64,000 nt of DNA from Yersinia frederiksenii ATCC 33641 (GTDB taxonomy: Bacteria; Pseudomonadota; Gammaproteobacteria; Enterobacterales; Enterobacteriaceae): assembly GCF_000754805.1 (NCBI RefSeq), contig NZ_KN150731.1, forward strand, positions 3,831,886 to 3,895,885, in the 5' to 3' direction. The position numbers and the translations under genes were made by a program. Of the stretch, positions 18,068-27,679 are shown piece by piece (positions within the stretch are counted from its first letter, which is position 1; each line of letters starts with the position of its first letter). The notes beneath the pieces were generated by a model, which did not search any database, was not told the DNA's origin, and saw only the letters and a list, made by a program, of their open reading frames with translations.

Positions 18068-19678
18068 ATGAACGCGATAATAATAGTTAGAACATTCCTC
18101 CTTACCCTACTGATTACCCTGACGTCGATGGGTGTCAGTATGGCGAAAACGCCCAATGACCAACTGATTGTTGGCATGAATATGAACAACCTACTGTCAC
18201 TCGATCCGGCCGCTATGACCGGCAATGATGCCGTTTCTATCATTGTTAATTTGTATGATTCTTTGGTGGAGTTGGATCCACATACACCGAGCAAAGTCCT
18301 GCCCGGTGCGGCCACCGAGTGGAAAATCAGTGATGACGGCAAGTTAATTACTTTTACCTTGCGTGAGGGGATGAAGTTCCACTCTGGCAATCCGGTGACG
18401 GCAGCCGATTTTGCCTGGTCAATGAATCGCCTGATGCATTTGAATCTGGCGCAAGCAACCACCTGGAAATCCTACGGTTTTACCGCAGATAACGTGGAGC
18501 AGTTGATCCGTGCTAAAGATCCTCTCACGGTGGAGATTGAGCTGCCTAAGCCGACCGACCCGAAACTGGTGATTTATTCGTTGGCAACCTTGGGCAGTGG
18601 CTCGATTCTTGACCGTGCCACGGTGATGCAACATGAGAAAAATGGTGATTGGGGCAATGGCTGGCTGACCACCAATGAAGCGGGTTCAGGCCCATTCAAA
18701 CTGGATGTTTGGCAGGCAAAAGATGTGCTGCGTATCAACCGGGTGGATAATTACTGGCAAGGTGACGCCAAAATGAAGCGAGTGATATTCCGCCATATGA
18801 CGGAGTCGCAAGCGTTGCGGTTAATGATTGAAAAAGGGGATATTGATATTGCCAGTGGCATGTCAGTACCCGATATTAATGCGCTGAAAAATAATCCGGA
18901 AATTCAAGTCGATGAAGTTCAGCGCGGCACTATTTATTATGTTGCGATGAGCCTGAAAGAGCCGCATTTCGCCAATCCGAAGGTGCGCGAAGCCGTACGG
19001 TACTTAATTGATTATGATGGGATTAATAAAACTATCATGCCGGGCTATGGGATCTTCCATCAACGCCCGATCCAGAAAGGGATGGATGTCACACTGCCCG
19101 ATCCCGGCTATAAACTCGATGTAGCGAAAGCCAAGGCACTGTTAGCCGAAGCAGGGTATCCAGACGGTTTCACCACTACCCTGCGGGTGTTGTCTGATCC
19201 ACCGTTTATCAATGTCGCCACCGCGGTTCAATCCACACTGGCACAGGCCGGGATTCAGGCCAAAATTCTGACCGGCACCGGTAATCAGGTCTATGGTGCC
19301 ATGCGCGATCGCCAGTTCGACATGCTGGTGGGCCGTGGTGGTGGTGGTGTTGATCCACATCCCCACTCTAGCCTGCGCTCAATTGCCTATAACCCGGATA
19401 ATAGTGATGCCGCCAAGTTGACCAACTTCCAGGGCTGGCGCACCTCTTTCTACGATAAACAACTGAATGATTTGATTGATAACGCGCTTATTGAGAAAGA
19501 TCCGGCCAAACAAAAGCAAATGTACGTGGTAGTACAGGAGCGCTATGACGCGCTATTCCCAGCCATCTTACCGATTTCACAAATGGTTGATTCCGTCGTG
19601 GTGCGCAAAGACGTGGTTGATTACGTCCCGCATCCGTCAACTACGACCCGCCTGCTACAGGTGTATAAGCAGCGATAA
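18068..19678 (+). CDS. Periplasmic substrate-binding protein, SBP family 5 (Dpp/Opp/Nik type)
   Basis: A 536-residue secreted binding protein with a signal peptide ending near SMGVSMA (about residue 26). Family 5 hallmarks are the early SLDPA motif, LREGMKFHSGNPVTAADFAWSM-like region at about 100, and the C-terminal lobe around GRGGGGVDPHPH. Such proteins bind di- or oligopeptides, nickel chelates, or other small ligands for ABC import. The start ATG follows CCGGAGATGGTCC. Two permeases and two ATPases follow on the same strand, and an enolase-superfamily enzyme precedes it, so a non-peptide acid ligand is possible. Confidence 0.88.
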   Translation: MNAIIIVRTFLLTLLITLTSMGVSMAKTPNDQLIVGMNMNNLLSLDPAAMTGNDAVSIIVNLYDSLVELDPHTPSKVLPGAATEWKISDDGKLITFTLREGMKFHSGNPVTAADFAWSMNRLMHLNLAQATTWKSYGFTADNVEQLIRAKDPLTVEIELPKPTDPKLVIYSLATLGSGSILDRATVMQHEKNGDWGNGWLTTNEAGSGPFKLDVWQAKDVLRINRVDNYWQGDAKMKRVIFRHMTESQALRLMIEKGDIDIASGMSVPDINALKNNPEIQVDEVQRGTIYYVAMSLKEPHFANPKVREAVRYLIDYDGINKTIMPGYGIFHQRPIQKGMDVTLPDPGYKLDVAKAKALLAEAGYPDGFTTTLRVLSDPPFINVATAVQSTLAQAGIQAKILTGTGNQVYGAMRDRQFDMLVGRGGGGVDPHPHSSLRSIAYNPDNSDAAKLTNFQGWRTSFYDKQLNDLIDNALIEKDPAKQKQMYVVVQERYDALFPAILPISQMVDSVVVRKDVVDYVPHPSTTTRLLQVYKQR

Positions 19679-19744
19679 TTCACGGCAAGTAACCTAAACC
19701 CAGGGCAAGGTGTCAGTGTGCTTTGCCCATTTCGGGAGGATAGC

Positions 19745-20785
19745 ATGAAGGTTTCAGACTGGTTTGCACCGCATGGCATCGCGCGACGTTTATCAAAGCG
19801 CTTTTTCCAGGTGGCCGTGACCCTATTCGGTTTATTGATCCTGACGTTTATTATTGGCCGGGTCATGCCGATTGACCCGGTTTTGGCAATCGTCGGCCAG
19901 GATGCGGATCAAAGTACCTACCAGCAAGTTTATTTGCAATTGGGGCTAGATAAGCCGCTCTGGACACAGTTCTTTATCTACTTTAACTCACTCATCCACG
20001 GTGATCTCGGCAATGCTTTATTGACGGGCCGCCCGGTAGTCGATGACATCATTCGCGTGTTCCCTGCGACCATTGAGTTGGCCACCATGGCGATTCTGGT
20101 GGGGGCCGGCCTGGGTATTCCACTCGGCGTCATGGCGGCAGCACGCCGTGGAAAATTTGCCGATTATGTGGTGCGCTTTATCAGTCTGGCAGGCTACTCA
20201 ACCCCGATTTTTTGGGTCGGGATGATGGGGCTGCTGGTGTTTTATGCCTGGTTAAACTGGGTGGGTGGGGCCGGGCGGGTTGATATGGCCTATGACGGTT
20301 TAGTCGACCGGCGTACCGGTTTACTGCTGATTGACTCGGCACTGGCTGGCGAGTGGGAAGTATTTCGCAGCGCGGTTAATCACTTGCTGCTGCCTGCCAC
20401 CATTCTCGGTTTCCACTCATTGGCTTATATCAGCCGAATGACCCGCAGTTTTATGCTGGCGCAGTTATCGCAGGAATACATTATTACCGCCAAAGTGAAA
20501 GGTTTGTCTGAGTTTCAAGTGCTGTGGGGCCACGCTTTTCGCAATATTCTGGTGCAATTACTAACGGTTGTCGCGCTGGCTTACGGCTCATTATTGGAAG
20601 GGGCGGTATTGATTGAAACGGTCTTCTCTTGGCCCGGTTTTGGTTCGTATTTAACAGGCAGCTTATTGCTCGGCGACATGAATGCGGTGATGGGGTGCGT
20701 GCTACTGGTTGGCCTGATCTTTGTTTCACTGAATTTACTGTCTGACATGCTGTATCAGATCTTTGACCCGAGGACGAATCAATGA
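19745..20785 (+). CDS. ABC importer permease, DppB/OppB type
   Basis: A 346-residue inner-membrane permease with about six membrane segments. It carries the DppB-type GRVMPIDPVLAIVGQDA after the first helix and the EAA loop near AYISRMTRSFMLAQLSQEYI...AKVKGLSE, where the ATPases dock. ATG 19745 is preceded by GGGAGGATAGC; an earlier ATG at 19718 has no such site. It overlaps the next permease by four bases (ATGA). Confidence 0.9.
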   Translation: MKVSDWFAPHGIARRLSKRFFQVAVTLFGLLILTFIIGRVMPIDPVLAIVGQDADQSTYQQVYLQLGLDKPLWTQFFIYFNSLIHGDLGNALLTGRPVVDDIIRVFPATIELATMAILVGAGLGIPLGVMAAARRGKFADYVVRFISLAGYSTPIFWVGMMGLLVFYAWLNWVGGAGRVDMAYDGLVDRRTGLLLIDSALAGEWEVFRSAVNHLLLPATILGFHSLAYISRMTRSFMLAQLSQEYIITAKVKGLSEFQVLWGHAFRNILVQLLTVVALAYGSLLEGAVLIETVFSWPGFGSYLTGSLLLGDMNAVMGCVLLVGLIFVSLNLLSDMLYQIFDPRTNQ

Positions 20786-21690
20786 TGCTTTCCTCTGAAC
20801 CCGATAATGTCGTGGCACGTCCTGAAATGAAAAATCAGGGTTGGAAGCGCGGGCTACGGCGGGTACTAAACTTCTTCCACACCTTAATGAGAAACCCCCT
20901 TACCGCCATTGGTGTCTCCATCATTGGCTTGTTGTTGGTGGTGGCCTTTTTTGCGCCATGGCTGGCGACCCATGATCCGCTAGCACAAGATCTCGGCAAT
21001 GCATTACAGGCCCCCGGTAGCCAGCATTGGTTTGGAACTGATGAATTTGGCCGGGATCAATACAGCCGTCTAATTTATGGTGCACGTACCACATTGTACA
21101 TAGTGGCACTGGTGTCGGTGACGGTCGGCCCTATCGGGCTGTTACTTGGCGTGGTCGCCGGTTACTTCGGCGGCAAGGTCGATAGCATCTTAATGCGTAT
21201 TACCGATATTTTTATCTCGTTCCCCAGTTTGGTACTGGCACTGGCATTCGTCGCGGCTTTAGGCCCCGGTCTGGAGCATGTGGTTATTGCGATAACATTG
21301 ACCGCCTGGCCGCCTATTGCCCGTCTAGCCCGAGCTGAAACTCTCTCGCTACGTAATGCCGATTTTGTCTCGGCGGTAAAATTACAGGGCGCATCGCCGC
21401 TGCGCATTTTGCTGCGCCACATCGTGCCGCTGTGTCTGCCTTCAGTGATTATTCGCATCACCATGAATATGGCCGGTATTATTTTGACCGCTGCGGGTTT
21501 GGGCTTCCTTGGTTTGGGAGCTCAGCCACCGGATCCTGAGTGGGGTGCGATGATCTCCAGTGGTCGGCGTTACATGATGGAATGCTGGTGGCTGGTGACG
21601 ATCCCCGGTTTGGCGATCCTGCTGAACAGTCTGGCGTTTAACTTCTTAGGAGATGGCCTACGTGACATTCTCGATCCCAGAACAGAATAA
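20782..21690 (+). CDS. ABC importer permease, DppC/OppC type
   Basis: A 302-residue permease with a cytoplasmic N-terminus, first helix near 35-60, then the DppC signature GTDEFGRDQYSRLIYGARTTL, and an EAA loop around RAETLSLRNADFVSAVKLQGAS. It forms a heterodimer with the preceding permease. The start overlaps the upstream stop. The 3' end overlaps the next gene by 29 bases. Confidence 0.9.
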   Translation: MMLSSEPDNVVARPEMKNQGWKRGLRRVLNFFHTLMRNPLTAIGVSIIGLLLVVAFFAPWLATHDPLAQDLGNALQAPGSQHWFGTDEFGRDQYSRLIYGARTTLYIVALVSVTVGPIGLLLGVVAGYFGGKVDSILMRITDIFISFPSLVLALAFVAALGPGLEHVVIAITLTAWPPIARLARAETLSLRNADFVSAVKLQGASPLRILLRHIVPLCLPSVIIRITMNMAGIILTAAGLGFLGLGAQPPDPEWGAMISSGRRYMMECWWLVTIPGLAILLNSLAFNFLGDGLRDILDPRTE

Positions 21691-22528
21691 ATCAGTGCCT
21701 TTGCTGGAAGTGGATGACCTGCGGGTGAGCTTCGTCAATGGCAAACAGGTGACTGACGCGGTGCGCGGCGTTTCATTTGCACTGGGCAAAGAGAAACTGG
21801 CGATTGTCGGTGAGTCCGGCTCCGGCAAATCCACGGTGGGGCGCGCGTTGCTAAAACTGCATCCCGCCAGTGCACAAATCCATGCCAACACCTTGCGCTT
21901 TGCTGAAGTGGATTTATTGCACGCCAGTGAAGCCAAGATGCGTGAGGTACGCGGCAAGCGGATGTCGATGATTATGCAGGACCCGAAATATTCGTTGAAC
22001 CCGGTGGTCTGTGTTGGCGATCAGGTGGCGGAAGCTTATCTGGCACACCATAAAGTGTCGCGTCAGGAGGCGCGGGAGCGGGTGTTATCAATGTTTGAAG
22101 TAGTTCGTATTCGCCAGCCACAGCGGGTGTATAGCTTGTATCCGCATGAAGTTTCTGGCGGGCAGGGGCAGCGGATCATGATAGCCATGATGCTGATCAC
22201 CGGGCCAGAAATGGTGATTGCCGATGAACCGACCTCGGCATTGGATGTCTCCGTGCGGTTACAGGTCTTGGCGATGCTGGATGATTTAGTCCAAGAGCGC
22301 GGGCTGGGGCTGATTTTTATCAGCCATGATATCAATCTGGTGCGCAGCTTTTGCGATCGGGTGCTGGTGATGTATGCCGGACGAGTGGTGGAGTCGATAG
22401 CAGCTTGCGATCTTGAGAATGCACAACACCCCTATACACGCGGCCTGCTCAACGCACTTCCCTCTCTGAATAACCGCCGCGATCGTCTGCCAGTGATGGT
22501 GCGTGATCCTGCCTGGATGAATGGTTAA
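21662..22528 (+). CDS. ABC importer ATPase, DppD/OppD type
   Basis: A 288-residue ATPase with Walker A GESGSGKST, signature VSGGQGQR, Walker B MVIADEPTSALD and H-loop ISHD. The C-terminal segment HPYTRGLLNALPSL is typical of the OppD/DppD family, which may carry a 4Fe-4S or regulatory tail. I chose GTG 21662 because AGGAG (21648-21652) lies nine bases before it, whereas it abuts the ATG at 21653 directly and could not serve that codon. Confidence 0.88.
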   Translation: MTFSIPEQNKSVPLLEVDDLRVSFVNGKQVTDAVRGVSFALGKEKLAIVGESGSGKSTVGRALLKLHPASAQIHANTLRFAEVDLLHASEAKMREVRGKRMSMIMQDPKYSLNPVVCVGDQVAEAYLAHHKVSRQEARERVLSMFEVVRIRQPQRVYSLYPHEVSGGQGQRIMIAMMLITGPEMVIADEPTSALDVSVRLQVLAMLDDLVQERGLGLIFISHDINLVRSFCDRVLVMYAGRVVESIAACDLENAQHPYTRGLLNALPSLNNRRDRLPVMVRDPAWMNG

Positions 22529-22538
22529 GGAGCCTGTT

Positions 22539-23330
22539 ATGTCTGCAAATGCGATGATTGAAATTAATAACCTTAACCTTATTTTTGGTGAGGGTAGCCA
22601 GCAGAATCAGGTGCTGTTTGATGTAAATCTGTCCGTTAACAATGGGGAGATTTTTGGTTTGGTGGGGGAGTCCGGTTCGGGCAAAACCACGGTGCTGAAA
22701 TGTCTGGCGGGGTTGTTTAACCACTGGACAGGGCAGTTAACATTGAACCAAATTCCGTTGGCGCACCGGATTGAGCGCGATCGCTGCCGCCACGTGCAGA
22801 TGGTATTTCAAGACCCTTATGGTTCTTTGCATCCCCGCCATACTATTGAATATATTCTCTCAGAGCCGTTGATTATCCACGGTATTGGTGATCGTGATAA
22901 ACGCATTGACTCAATCTTGGAAAAAGTGGGTTTGAATCGGCTGTTTCGCCAGCGTTATCCGCATCAGCTTTCGGGCGGCCAGCGCCAGCGGGTGGCCATT
23001 GCACGGGCGCTCATTCTTGAGCCGCGTGTCTTGCTACTGGATGAACCCACCTCGGCGCTGGATGTGTCGGTACAAGCCGAAATTCTAAATCTGCTGGCTG
23101 AGCTACAGCAGCGGGAGAAACTCACTTATCTGATGGTGACACACGATCTGGGGGTCATCGCGCATCTGTGTCACCGCGTGGCGGTGATGCAACATGGCCG
23201 AATACTGGAAACGCTGAATACCGAGGATTTAACCACCGATTGCGAAAAAACGGCTTATACTCATATGCTGGTGGATGCCAGCCAGCAATACAGCCGCGAT
23301 TTGGCGCAGAAAGCGGCTGCAATGTCATAA
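22539..23330 (+). CDS. ABC importer ATPase, DppF/OppF type
   Basis: A 263-residue ATPase with Walker A GESGSGKTT, signature LSGGQRQR, Walker B LLLDEPTSALD and H-loop VTHD. Motif FQDPYGSLHPRHT in the Q-loop region is characteristic of OppF/DppF. ATG 22539 follows AAGGAG by seven bases. It is the last gene of the importer operon, and a strong terminator follows. Confidence 0.9.
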   Translation: MSANAMIEINNLNLIFGEGSQQNQVLFDVNLSVNNGEIFGLVGESGSGKTTVLKCLAGLFNHWTGQLTLNQIPLAHRIERDRCRHVQMVFQDPYGSLHPRHTIEYILSEPLIIHGIGDRDKRIDSILEKVGLNRLFRQRYPHQLSGGQRQRVAIARALILEPRVLLLDEPTSALDVSVQAEILNLLAELQQREKLTYLMVTHDLGVIAHLCHRVAVMQHGRILETLNTEDLTTDCEKTAYTHMLVDASQQYSRDLAQKAAAMS

Positions 23331-23337
23331 TATTCTC

Positions 23338-23367
23338 AGGCGCTTATGGCACATAAGCGCCTATTTT
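23338..23367. terminator. Bidirectional terminator between the importer operon and dsdC
   Basis: A perfect 11-base stem AGGCGCTTATG/CATAAGCGCCT with loop GCA is followed by ATTTTT on the plus strand. It ends the importer operon and, being next to the convergent dsdC stop, could serve both. Confidence 0.9.
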
Positions 23368-24309
23368 TCAGGACTCATCCGCCATCTTTTTGAGCCACTG
23401 AATAAAGGCATTAATCTTCGGCCATTGCCGGTCTGATAGAGTAGAGATGTAATAGCGCTGCTCGCACCTGACTTCCAAATCGGGGAAGGGCATGATGAGC
23501 TCTTGATTTTCCAGCCGTTTGGTCACTAATTTCTTACGTCCCATGGCGACACCGACATGATTCATTGCAGCAATAATTGCTAAATCTGAGCGGTCAAAAC
23601 CCATACTGCGCTGGGTGGGATCAATATCAAAACCCACTTGCTGGCCCCAAGTATTCCACTCGCTGATATCAGAATCATAACTCCAGGCTTGGCGGTCATG
23701 TAGCAAGGTGCATTGCCGCAAATTGATAAGATTGCCATCAAGCTGATGTTTTTCGGCATATTCTGGGCTACAGACGGGCACCATAGATTCATCCATCAAG
23801 TGCTGATAAGAGAGCTTCTCCGGCGTTTTATCATCAAAATAAATGGCTAAATCAATGCCGCCACCTTGGAAATTGACGTTTTCATTGCCGGTCAGAATAT
23901 TCAAGCTGATGGCGGGGTAGTGATGGGCAAAATCAGCCAGCTTGGGGACTAACCAGCACTGGGCAATAGAAGGGCGAGAATAGAGGGTTAGTGTACCGGA
24001 GAGTTCCTGATTCTTTATTTCCAGGATTTCCTGATTCAGATATTCCAGTGACGATTTCAGCACCCAGAACACCCGCTCCCCTTCCGCAGTGAGCTCCACT
24101 TTGCGGTGAAAACGCTGGAATAGTTTAAAACCTAACTCTTCCTCCAGGCTATTAATCCGGTGGCTAACTGCGCTGGGGCTGATAGATAACTCATCAGCCG
24201 CCAGCGCAAATGAGCAGTGCCGTGCGGCAATTTCGAAGGTATAGAGTTTCGATAGCTGATAGCCATTCAGTAATTTATTGCGGGTGATATAGCTTTTTTC
24301 TGGGTACAT
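23368..24309 (-). CDS. dsdC: LysR-type D-serine regulator DsdC
   Basis: A 313-residue LysR regulator. The N-terminal winged helix reads FALAADELSISPSAVSHRINSLEEELG and the effector domain starts after a long linker helix. Long stretches match E. coli DsdC from memory, such as KNQELSGTLTLYSRPSIAQCWLVP and GFDRSDLAIIAAMNHVGVAMGRK. DsdC senses D-serine and activates the divergent dsdXA operon. It faces dsdX across about 230 bases, the classic arrangement. Confidence 0.95.
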   Translation of the reverse strand: MYPEKSYITRNKLLNGYQLSKLYTFEIAARHCSFALAADELSISPSAVSHRINSLEEELGFKLFQRFHRKVELTAEGERVFWVLKSSLEYLNQEILEIKNQELSGTLTLYSRPSIAQCWLVPKLADFAHHYPAISLNILTGNENVNFQGGGIDLAIYFDDKTPEKLSYQHLMDESMVPVCSPEYAEKHQLDGNLINLRQCTLLHDRQAWSYDSDISEWNTWGQQVGFDIDPTQRSMGFDRSDLAIIAAMNHVGVAMGRKKLVTKRLENQELIMPFPDLEVRCEQRYYISTLSDRQWPKINAFIQWLKKMADES

Positions 24310-24537
24310 GGCGGTTTCTCAGGCAATCTTTTTGTTGAAATAGTATACCGCAATGGCCCACCAGAACGGTGATTAGGGTTATCTAATGTGATGCAAACCA
24401 GAGTTAACAGTAAAACTTTGACCAATATTGCACTTTTGGTTCAATCCAGTTCATCTGAAAGCCATTATTTATCATTTGTCAGTACCGGCTAATTCTTATT
24501 CAATAAGGGCAGAACTTATTATTAGAAGAGGTTGGCT
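24310..24537. promoter_or_regulatory. dsdC-dsdX divergent control region with a weak CRP-like site
   Basis: The region between the divergent genes should bind DsdC. TGTGA-TGCAAA-CCAGA (24387-24402) has a perfect left CRP half and a poor right half; dsd genes are CRP-dependent in E. coli. No clear LysR operator could be fixed by eye. Confidence 0.4.
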
Positions 24538-25875
24538 ATGGACTCACAAATATGGGTAGTGGGGACGTTATTAACGAGCATCATTATTATTATCTTCACC
24601 ATTGTAAAACTGAAAATACATCCCTTTCTGGCGCTGCTATTAGCGAGTTTCTATGTCGGGTTATTAATGGGCATGAATCCGCTGGAAATGGTGAATTCCA
24701 TTGAAGGAGGAATTGGCGGAACTCTGGGCTTTTTAGCCGCAGTGATCGGGTTGGGAACTATCCTCGGTAAAATGATGGAAATATCCGGTGCCGCAGAGCG
24801 TATCGGTATTACCTTACAACGTTGCCGCTGGCTATCACCGGATGTCACTATGGTGTTGGTCGGGTTAATCTGCGGCATCACTCTGTTTGTTGAGGTGGGT
24901 GTTGTCTTACTGATTCCATTGGCATTTTCCATCGCCAAAAAGACGAATACTTCATTGCTGAAGTTAGCTATCCCGCTGTGTACTGCTTTGATGGCGGTCC
25001 ATTGCGTGGTACCACCGCATCCGGCTGCTATGTACGTCACTAATGCCTTAGGGGCTGATATTGGCACCGTGATTGTTTACGGGCTGGTCGTCGGGTTGGC
25101 GGCATCATTAATTGGCGGGCCACTCTTCCTACGTATTGTGGGTAAACGCCTGCCATTTAAAACCGTGCCAGCAGCATTCTCTGAAATTAAAGTCCGTAAT
25201 GAGGATGAGCTGCCGTCATTGGGGGCCACCCTATTTACCGTATTGCTGCCGATTATTCTGATGCTGGCAAAAACTGCCGCAGAACTGAATATGGAGAAGG
25301 GCACTGGTCTCTACTTGCTATTAGAGTTTATCGGTAATCCTATTACCGCCATGTTTATTGCCGCATTTGTTGCCTATTACACTCTAGGCATCCGGCAAAA
25401 TATGGGGATGAGTACGCTACTGGCGAAAACTGAAGATAGTTTTTCCTCTATTGCCAATATTCTGTTGATTATCGGGGCCGGTGGTGCATTTAACGGAATA
25501 TTAAAAGCCAGTGGATTGGCAGATGCGCTGGCGGTGATTTTATCCAATCTGGATATGCACCCGATTCTATTGGCGTGGTTGGTGGCGCTGATTCTACATG
25601 CTGCGGTTGGCTCGGCGACAGTGGCGATGATGGGTGCGACGGCCATTGTTTCACCTATATTGCCGATGTACCCCAATGTCAGCCCAGAAATTATTACTTT
25701 GGCTATTGGCTCCGGTGCCATTGGTTTCACCATTGTCACTGACTCACTATTCTGGCTAGTAAAACAGTATTGCGGTGCGACGCTGAGTGAGACATTTAAA
25801 TATTACACCACCGCGACGTTTATCGCGTCGGTGATTGCATTAGGCACCACTTTCCTACTTTCTTACATTATATGA
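24538..25875 (+). CDS. dsdX: D-serine permease DsdX (GntP family)
   Basis: A 445-residue inner-membrane proton symporter with about 12 hydrophobic segments. It matches E. coli DsdX very closely by memory, for example [54 protein letters not shown] and [20 protein letters not shown]. It brings in D-serine for DsdA. ATG 24538 has AAGAGG upstream; a TTG two codons earlier is not needed. It ends 17 bases before dsdA. Confidence 0.95.
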   Translation: MDSQIWVVGTLLTSIIIIIFTIVKLKIHPFLALLLASFYVGLLMGMNPLEMVNSIEGGIGGTLGFLAAVIGLGTILGKMMEISGAAERIGITLQRCRWLSPDVTMVLVGLICGITLFVEVGVVLLIPLAFSIAKKTNTSLLKLAIPLCTALMAVHCVVPPHPAAMYVTNALGADIGTVIVYGLVVGLAASLIGGPLFLRIVGKRLPFKTVPAAFSEIKVRNEDELPSLGATLFTVLLPIILMLAKTAAELNMEKGTGLYLLLEFIGNPITAMFIAAFVAYYTLGIRQNMGMSTLLAKTEDSFSSIANILLIIGAGGAFNGILKASGLADALAVILSNLDMHPILLAWLVALILHAAVGSATVAMMGATAIVSPILPMYPNVSPEIITLAIGSGAIGFTIVTDSLFWLVKQYCGATLSETFKYYTTATFIASVIALGTTFLLSYII

Positions 25876-25892
25876 TCGAAAAGAGACATTCT

Positions 25893-27224
25893 ATGAAAAG
25901 CACTGAAATTGATAAATTAATTACCGACTCCCCTTTGGTCAAAAAGCTTATCAATTTGGAGGAAGTCACGTGGTTTAACCCGCAGGCGACCACCCTTGAA
26001 AAAGGGCTGCCTTATGTCGGGCTGACGCAACAGGATGTGGCTGATGCTGAAGCTCGGTTGCTGCGGTTTGCCCCTTATTTGTGTCAGGCATTCCCAGAAA
26101 CACAAAAAACGCAGGGTATTATTGAGTCCGATATCGTGGAAATTCCGGCCATGCAGCAAGCTCTGCAACAGCGCTATGGGGTTGAAATCACGGGCCGCTT
26201 ACTGTTGAAGAAAGACAGCCACTTACCGATTTCCGGTTCGATTAAAGCACGCGGTGGTATTTATGAAGTTTTGACGCATGCAGAGAAACTGGCGCTACAA
26301 GCCGGTTTACTGGCTGAAACTGATGATTACAGCAAGTTATTCTCAGATGATTTCCGCCAGTTCTTCAGTCAGTACCGCATTGCTGTGGGGTCTACAGGTA
26401 ATCTGGGGATGTCGATTGGTATTATGAGTGCCAAGTTAGGATTCAGTGTCAGTGTGCATATGTCCGCTGATGCCCGTGAATGGAAGAAACGTAAACTGCG
26501 TGAACACGGCGTCAATGTCGTTGAATATGAGCAGGACTATGGCGTGGCGGTAGCGCAGGGGCGCAAACAGGCAGAGTCTGACCCAAATTGCTTCTTTATT
26601 GACGATGAAAACTCGCCAACCTTATTCCTCGGTTATTCGGTAGCAGGCAGTCGGTTGAAAAAGCAGTTTGCTGAGCAACAGATTCTGGTAGATGAAAATC
26701 ACCCACTGTTTGTCTATCTCCCTTGTGGCGTGGGTGGTGGCCCCGGTGGTGTGGCTTTCGGCTTAAAATTGGCATTTGGTGACCATGTCCACTGTATTTT
26801 TGCCGAACCAACGCATTCACCTTGCATGTTATTGGGCGTCTATACCGGTCTGCATGATGGTATTTCCGTGCAGGATATCGGTATTGATAATATCACTGCC
26901 GCAGATGGTTTGGCCGTTGGACGGGCATCTGGATTTGTTGGTCGCGCCATGGAACGTTTACTGGACGGCTTCTATACCTTGAGTGATGCTGAAATGTATG
27001 ACCTGTTGGGCTTGCTTAATCGCCATGAAGGTATTCAGTTGGAGCCTTCGGCACTGGCGGGGATGCCCGGTCCGGCACGAGTTAGCAGCAGTAGCGATTA
27101 TTTGAAAGATAATCACTTTAGTGCTGAGAAAATGCAAAATGCAACCCATCTGGTGTGGGCGACCGGCGGCGGTATGGTGCCTGCGCAAGAGATGAAAAAG
27201 TATCTGGCGACAGCGAAGATTTAA
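25893..27224 (+). CDS. dsdA: D-serine dehydratase DsdA
   Basis: A 443-residue PLP enzyme that turns D-serine into pyruvate and ammonia, allowing detoxification and use as carbon and nitrogen. The PLP lysine lies in [12 protein letters not shown] (about residue 119), the phosphate-binding loop is the [10 protein letters not shown] segment, and STGNLG contacts cofactor. Length equals the E. coli enzyme (442). ATG 25893 is preceded by AAAAGAGA; an upstream ATG at 25872 overlaps dsdX but lacks a Shine-Dalgarno. Confidence 0.96.
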   Translation: MKSTEIDKLITDSPLVKKLINLEEVTWFNPQATTLEKGLPYVGLTQQDVADAEARLLRFAPYLCQAFPETQKTQGIIESDIVEIPAMQQALQQRYGVEITGRLLLKKDSHLPISGSIKARGGIYEVLTHAEKLALQAGLLAETDDYSKLFSDDFRQFFSQYRIAVGSTGNLGMSIGIMSAKLGFSVSVHMSADAREWKKRKLREHGVNVVEYEQDYGVAVAQGRKQAESDPNCFFIDDENSPTLFLGYSVAGSRLKKQFAEQQILVDENHPLFVYLPCGVGGGPGGVAFGLKLAFGDHVHCIFAEPTHSPCMLLGVYTGLHDGISVQDIGIDNITAADGLAVGRASGFVGRAMERLLDGFYTLSDAEMYDLLGLLNRHEGIQLEPSALAGMPGPARVSSSSDYLKDNHFSAEKMQNATHLVWATGGGMVPAQEMKKYLATAKI

Positions 27225-27246
27225 GGCCATAACCGGATAACAGTAT

Positions 27247-27277
27247 AAAAACGGGGCTAAATTTCTGCCCCGTTTTT
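27247..27277 (+). terminator. Intrinsic terminator of dsdXA
   Basis: A perfect 11-base stem AAAAACGGGGC/GCCCCGTTTTT, loop of nine, ending in a T run, begins 23 bases past the dsdA stop. Confidence 0.95.
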
Positions 27278-27414
27278 ATGCCGAATAACCGTCAGTGAGT
27301 GGGGAAAACCGGACTTTAATATCAGTGAGTTGGCTGTAGTAAGGGGCGGATGTAATCACCAAATCAATTTATTTTCCCAGCCATGTCCCGGACGGTTACC
27401 GCAATGCCGGCGAG

Positions 27415-27609
27415 TCAGCAGCAAAAGTATTGCGGCTTTCCTATTGTACCCTGCCAGTCAGTAATATCTTTTGGGTTCATGAGATAATTGGCTTGGCTTA
27501 GTATTGCCCGGTAGAGATTAGCCTTGCTCAGGTTAATCTCTGCTAGCTTTGGCTCGGACAAATTAGCTTCTGGCAGATTTACCCGATTAACTTTTTTTAA
27601 GTACTGCTG
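27415..27609 (-). pseudogene. Remnant of a pentapeptide-repeat protein
   Basis: A minus-strand reading frame bounded by in-frame stops and without a start codon reads as consecutive five-residue units: VNLPE, ANLSE, PKLAE, INLSK, ANLYR, AILSQ, ANYLM. This is the A(N/D)LXX pattern of pentapeptide-repeat proteins (right-handed quadrilateral helix). After the repeats comes NPKDITDWQG and a stop. About 60 codons remain, so it looks like the C-terminal end of a decayed gene. It sits upstream of nothing obvious, between the dsdA and EF-G terminators. The rest of 27278-27623 shows no other feature. Confidence 0.6.
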
Positions 27610-27623
27610 GCACTAGTTGCCAA

Positions 27624-27661
27624 TAAAAAAAGCCGCCAGCTAACATCAACTGGCGGCTTTA
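27624..27661 (-). terminator. Intrinsic terminator of the EF-G gene
   Basis: A perfect 11-base stem AAAGCCGCCAG/CTGGCGGCTTT (27629-27639 with 27650-27660) is followed on the minus strand by a long T run, about 20 bases past the stop. Confidence 0.95.
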
Positions 27662-27679
27662 TAGTTTTATTTTAGCGGG

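Noticed and set aside
24651-25067. Long antisense ORF within dsdX
   Set aside because: It is a shadow of the strongly conserved DsdX frame, with low-complexity Pro/Thr/Ile content.
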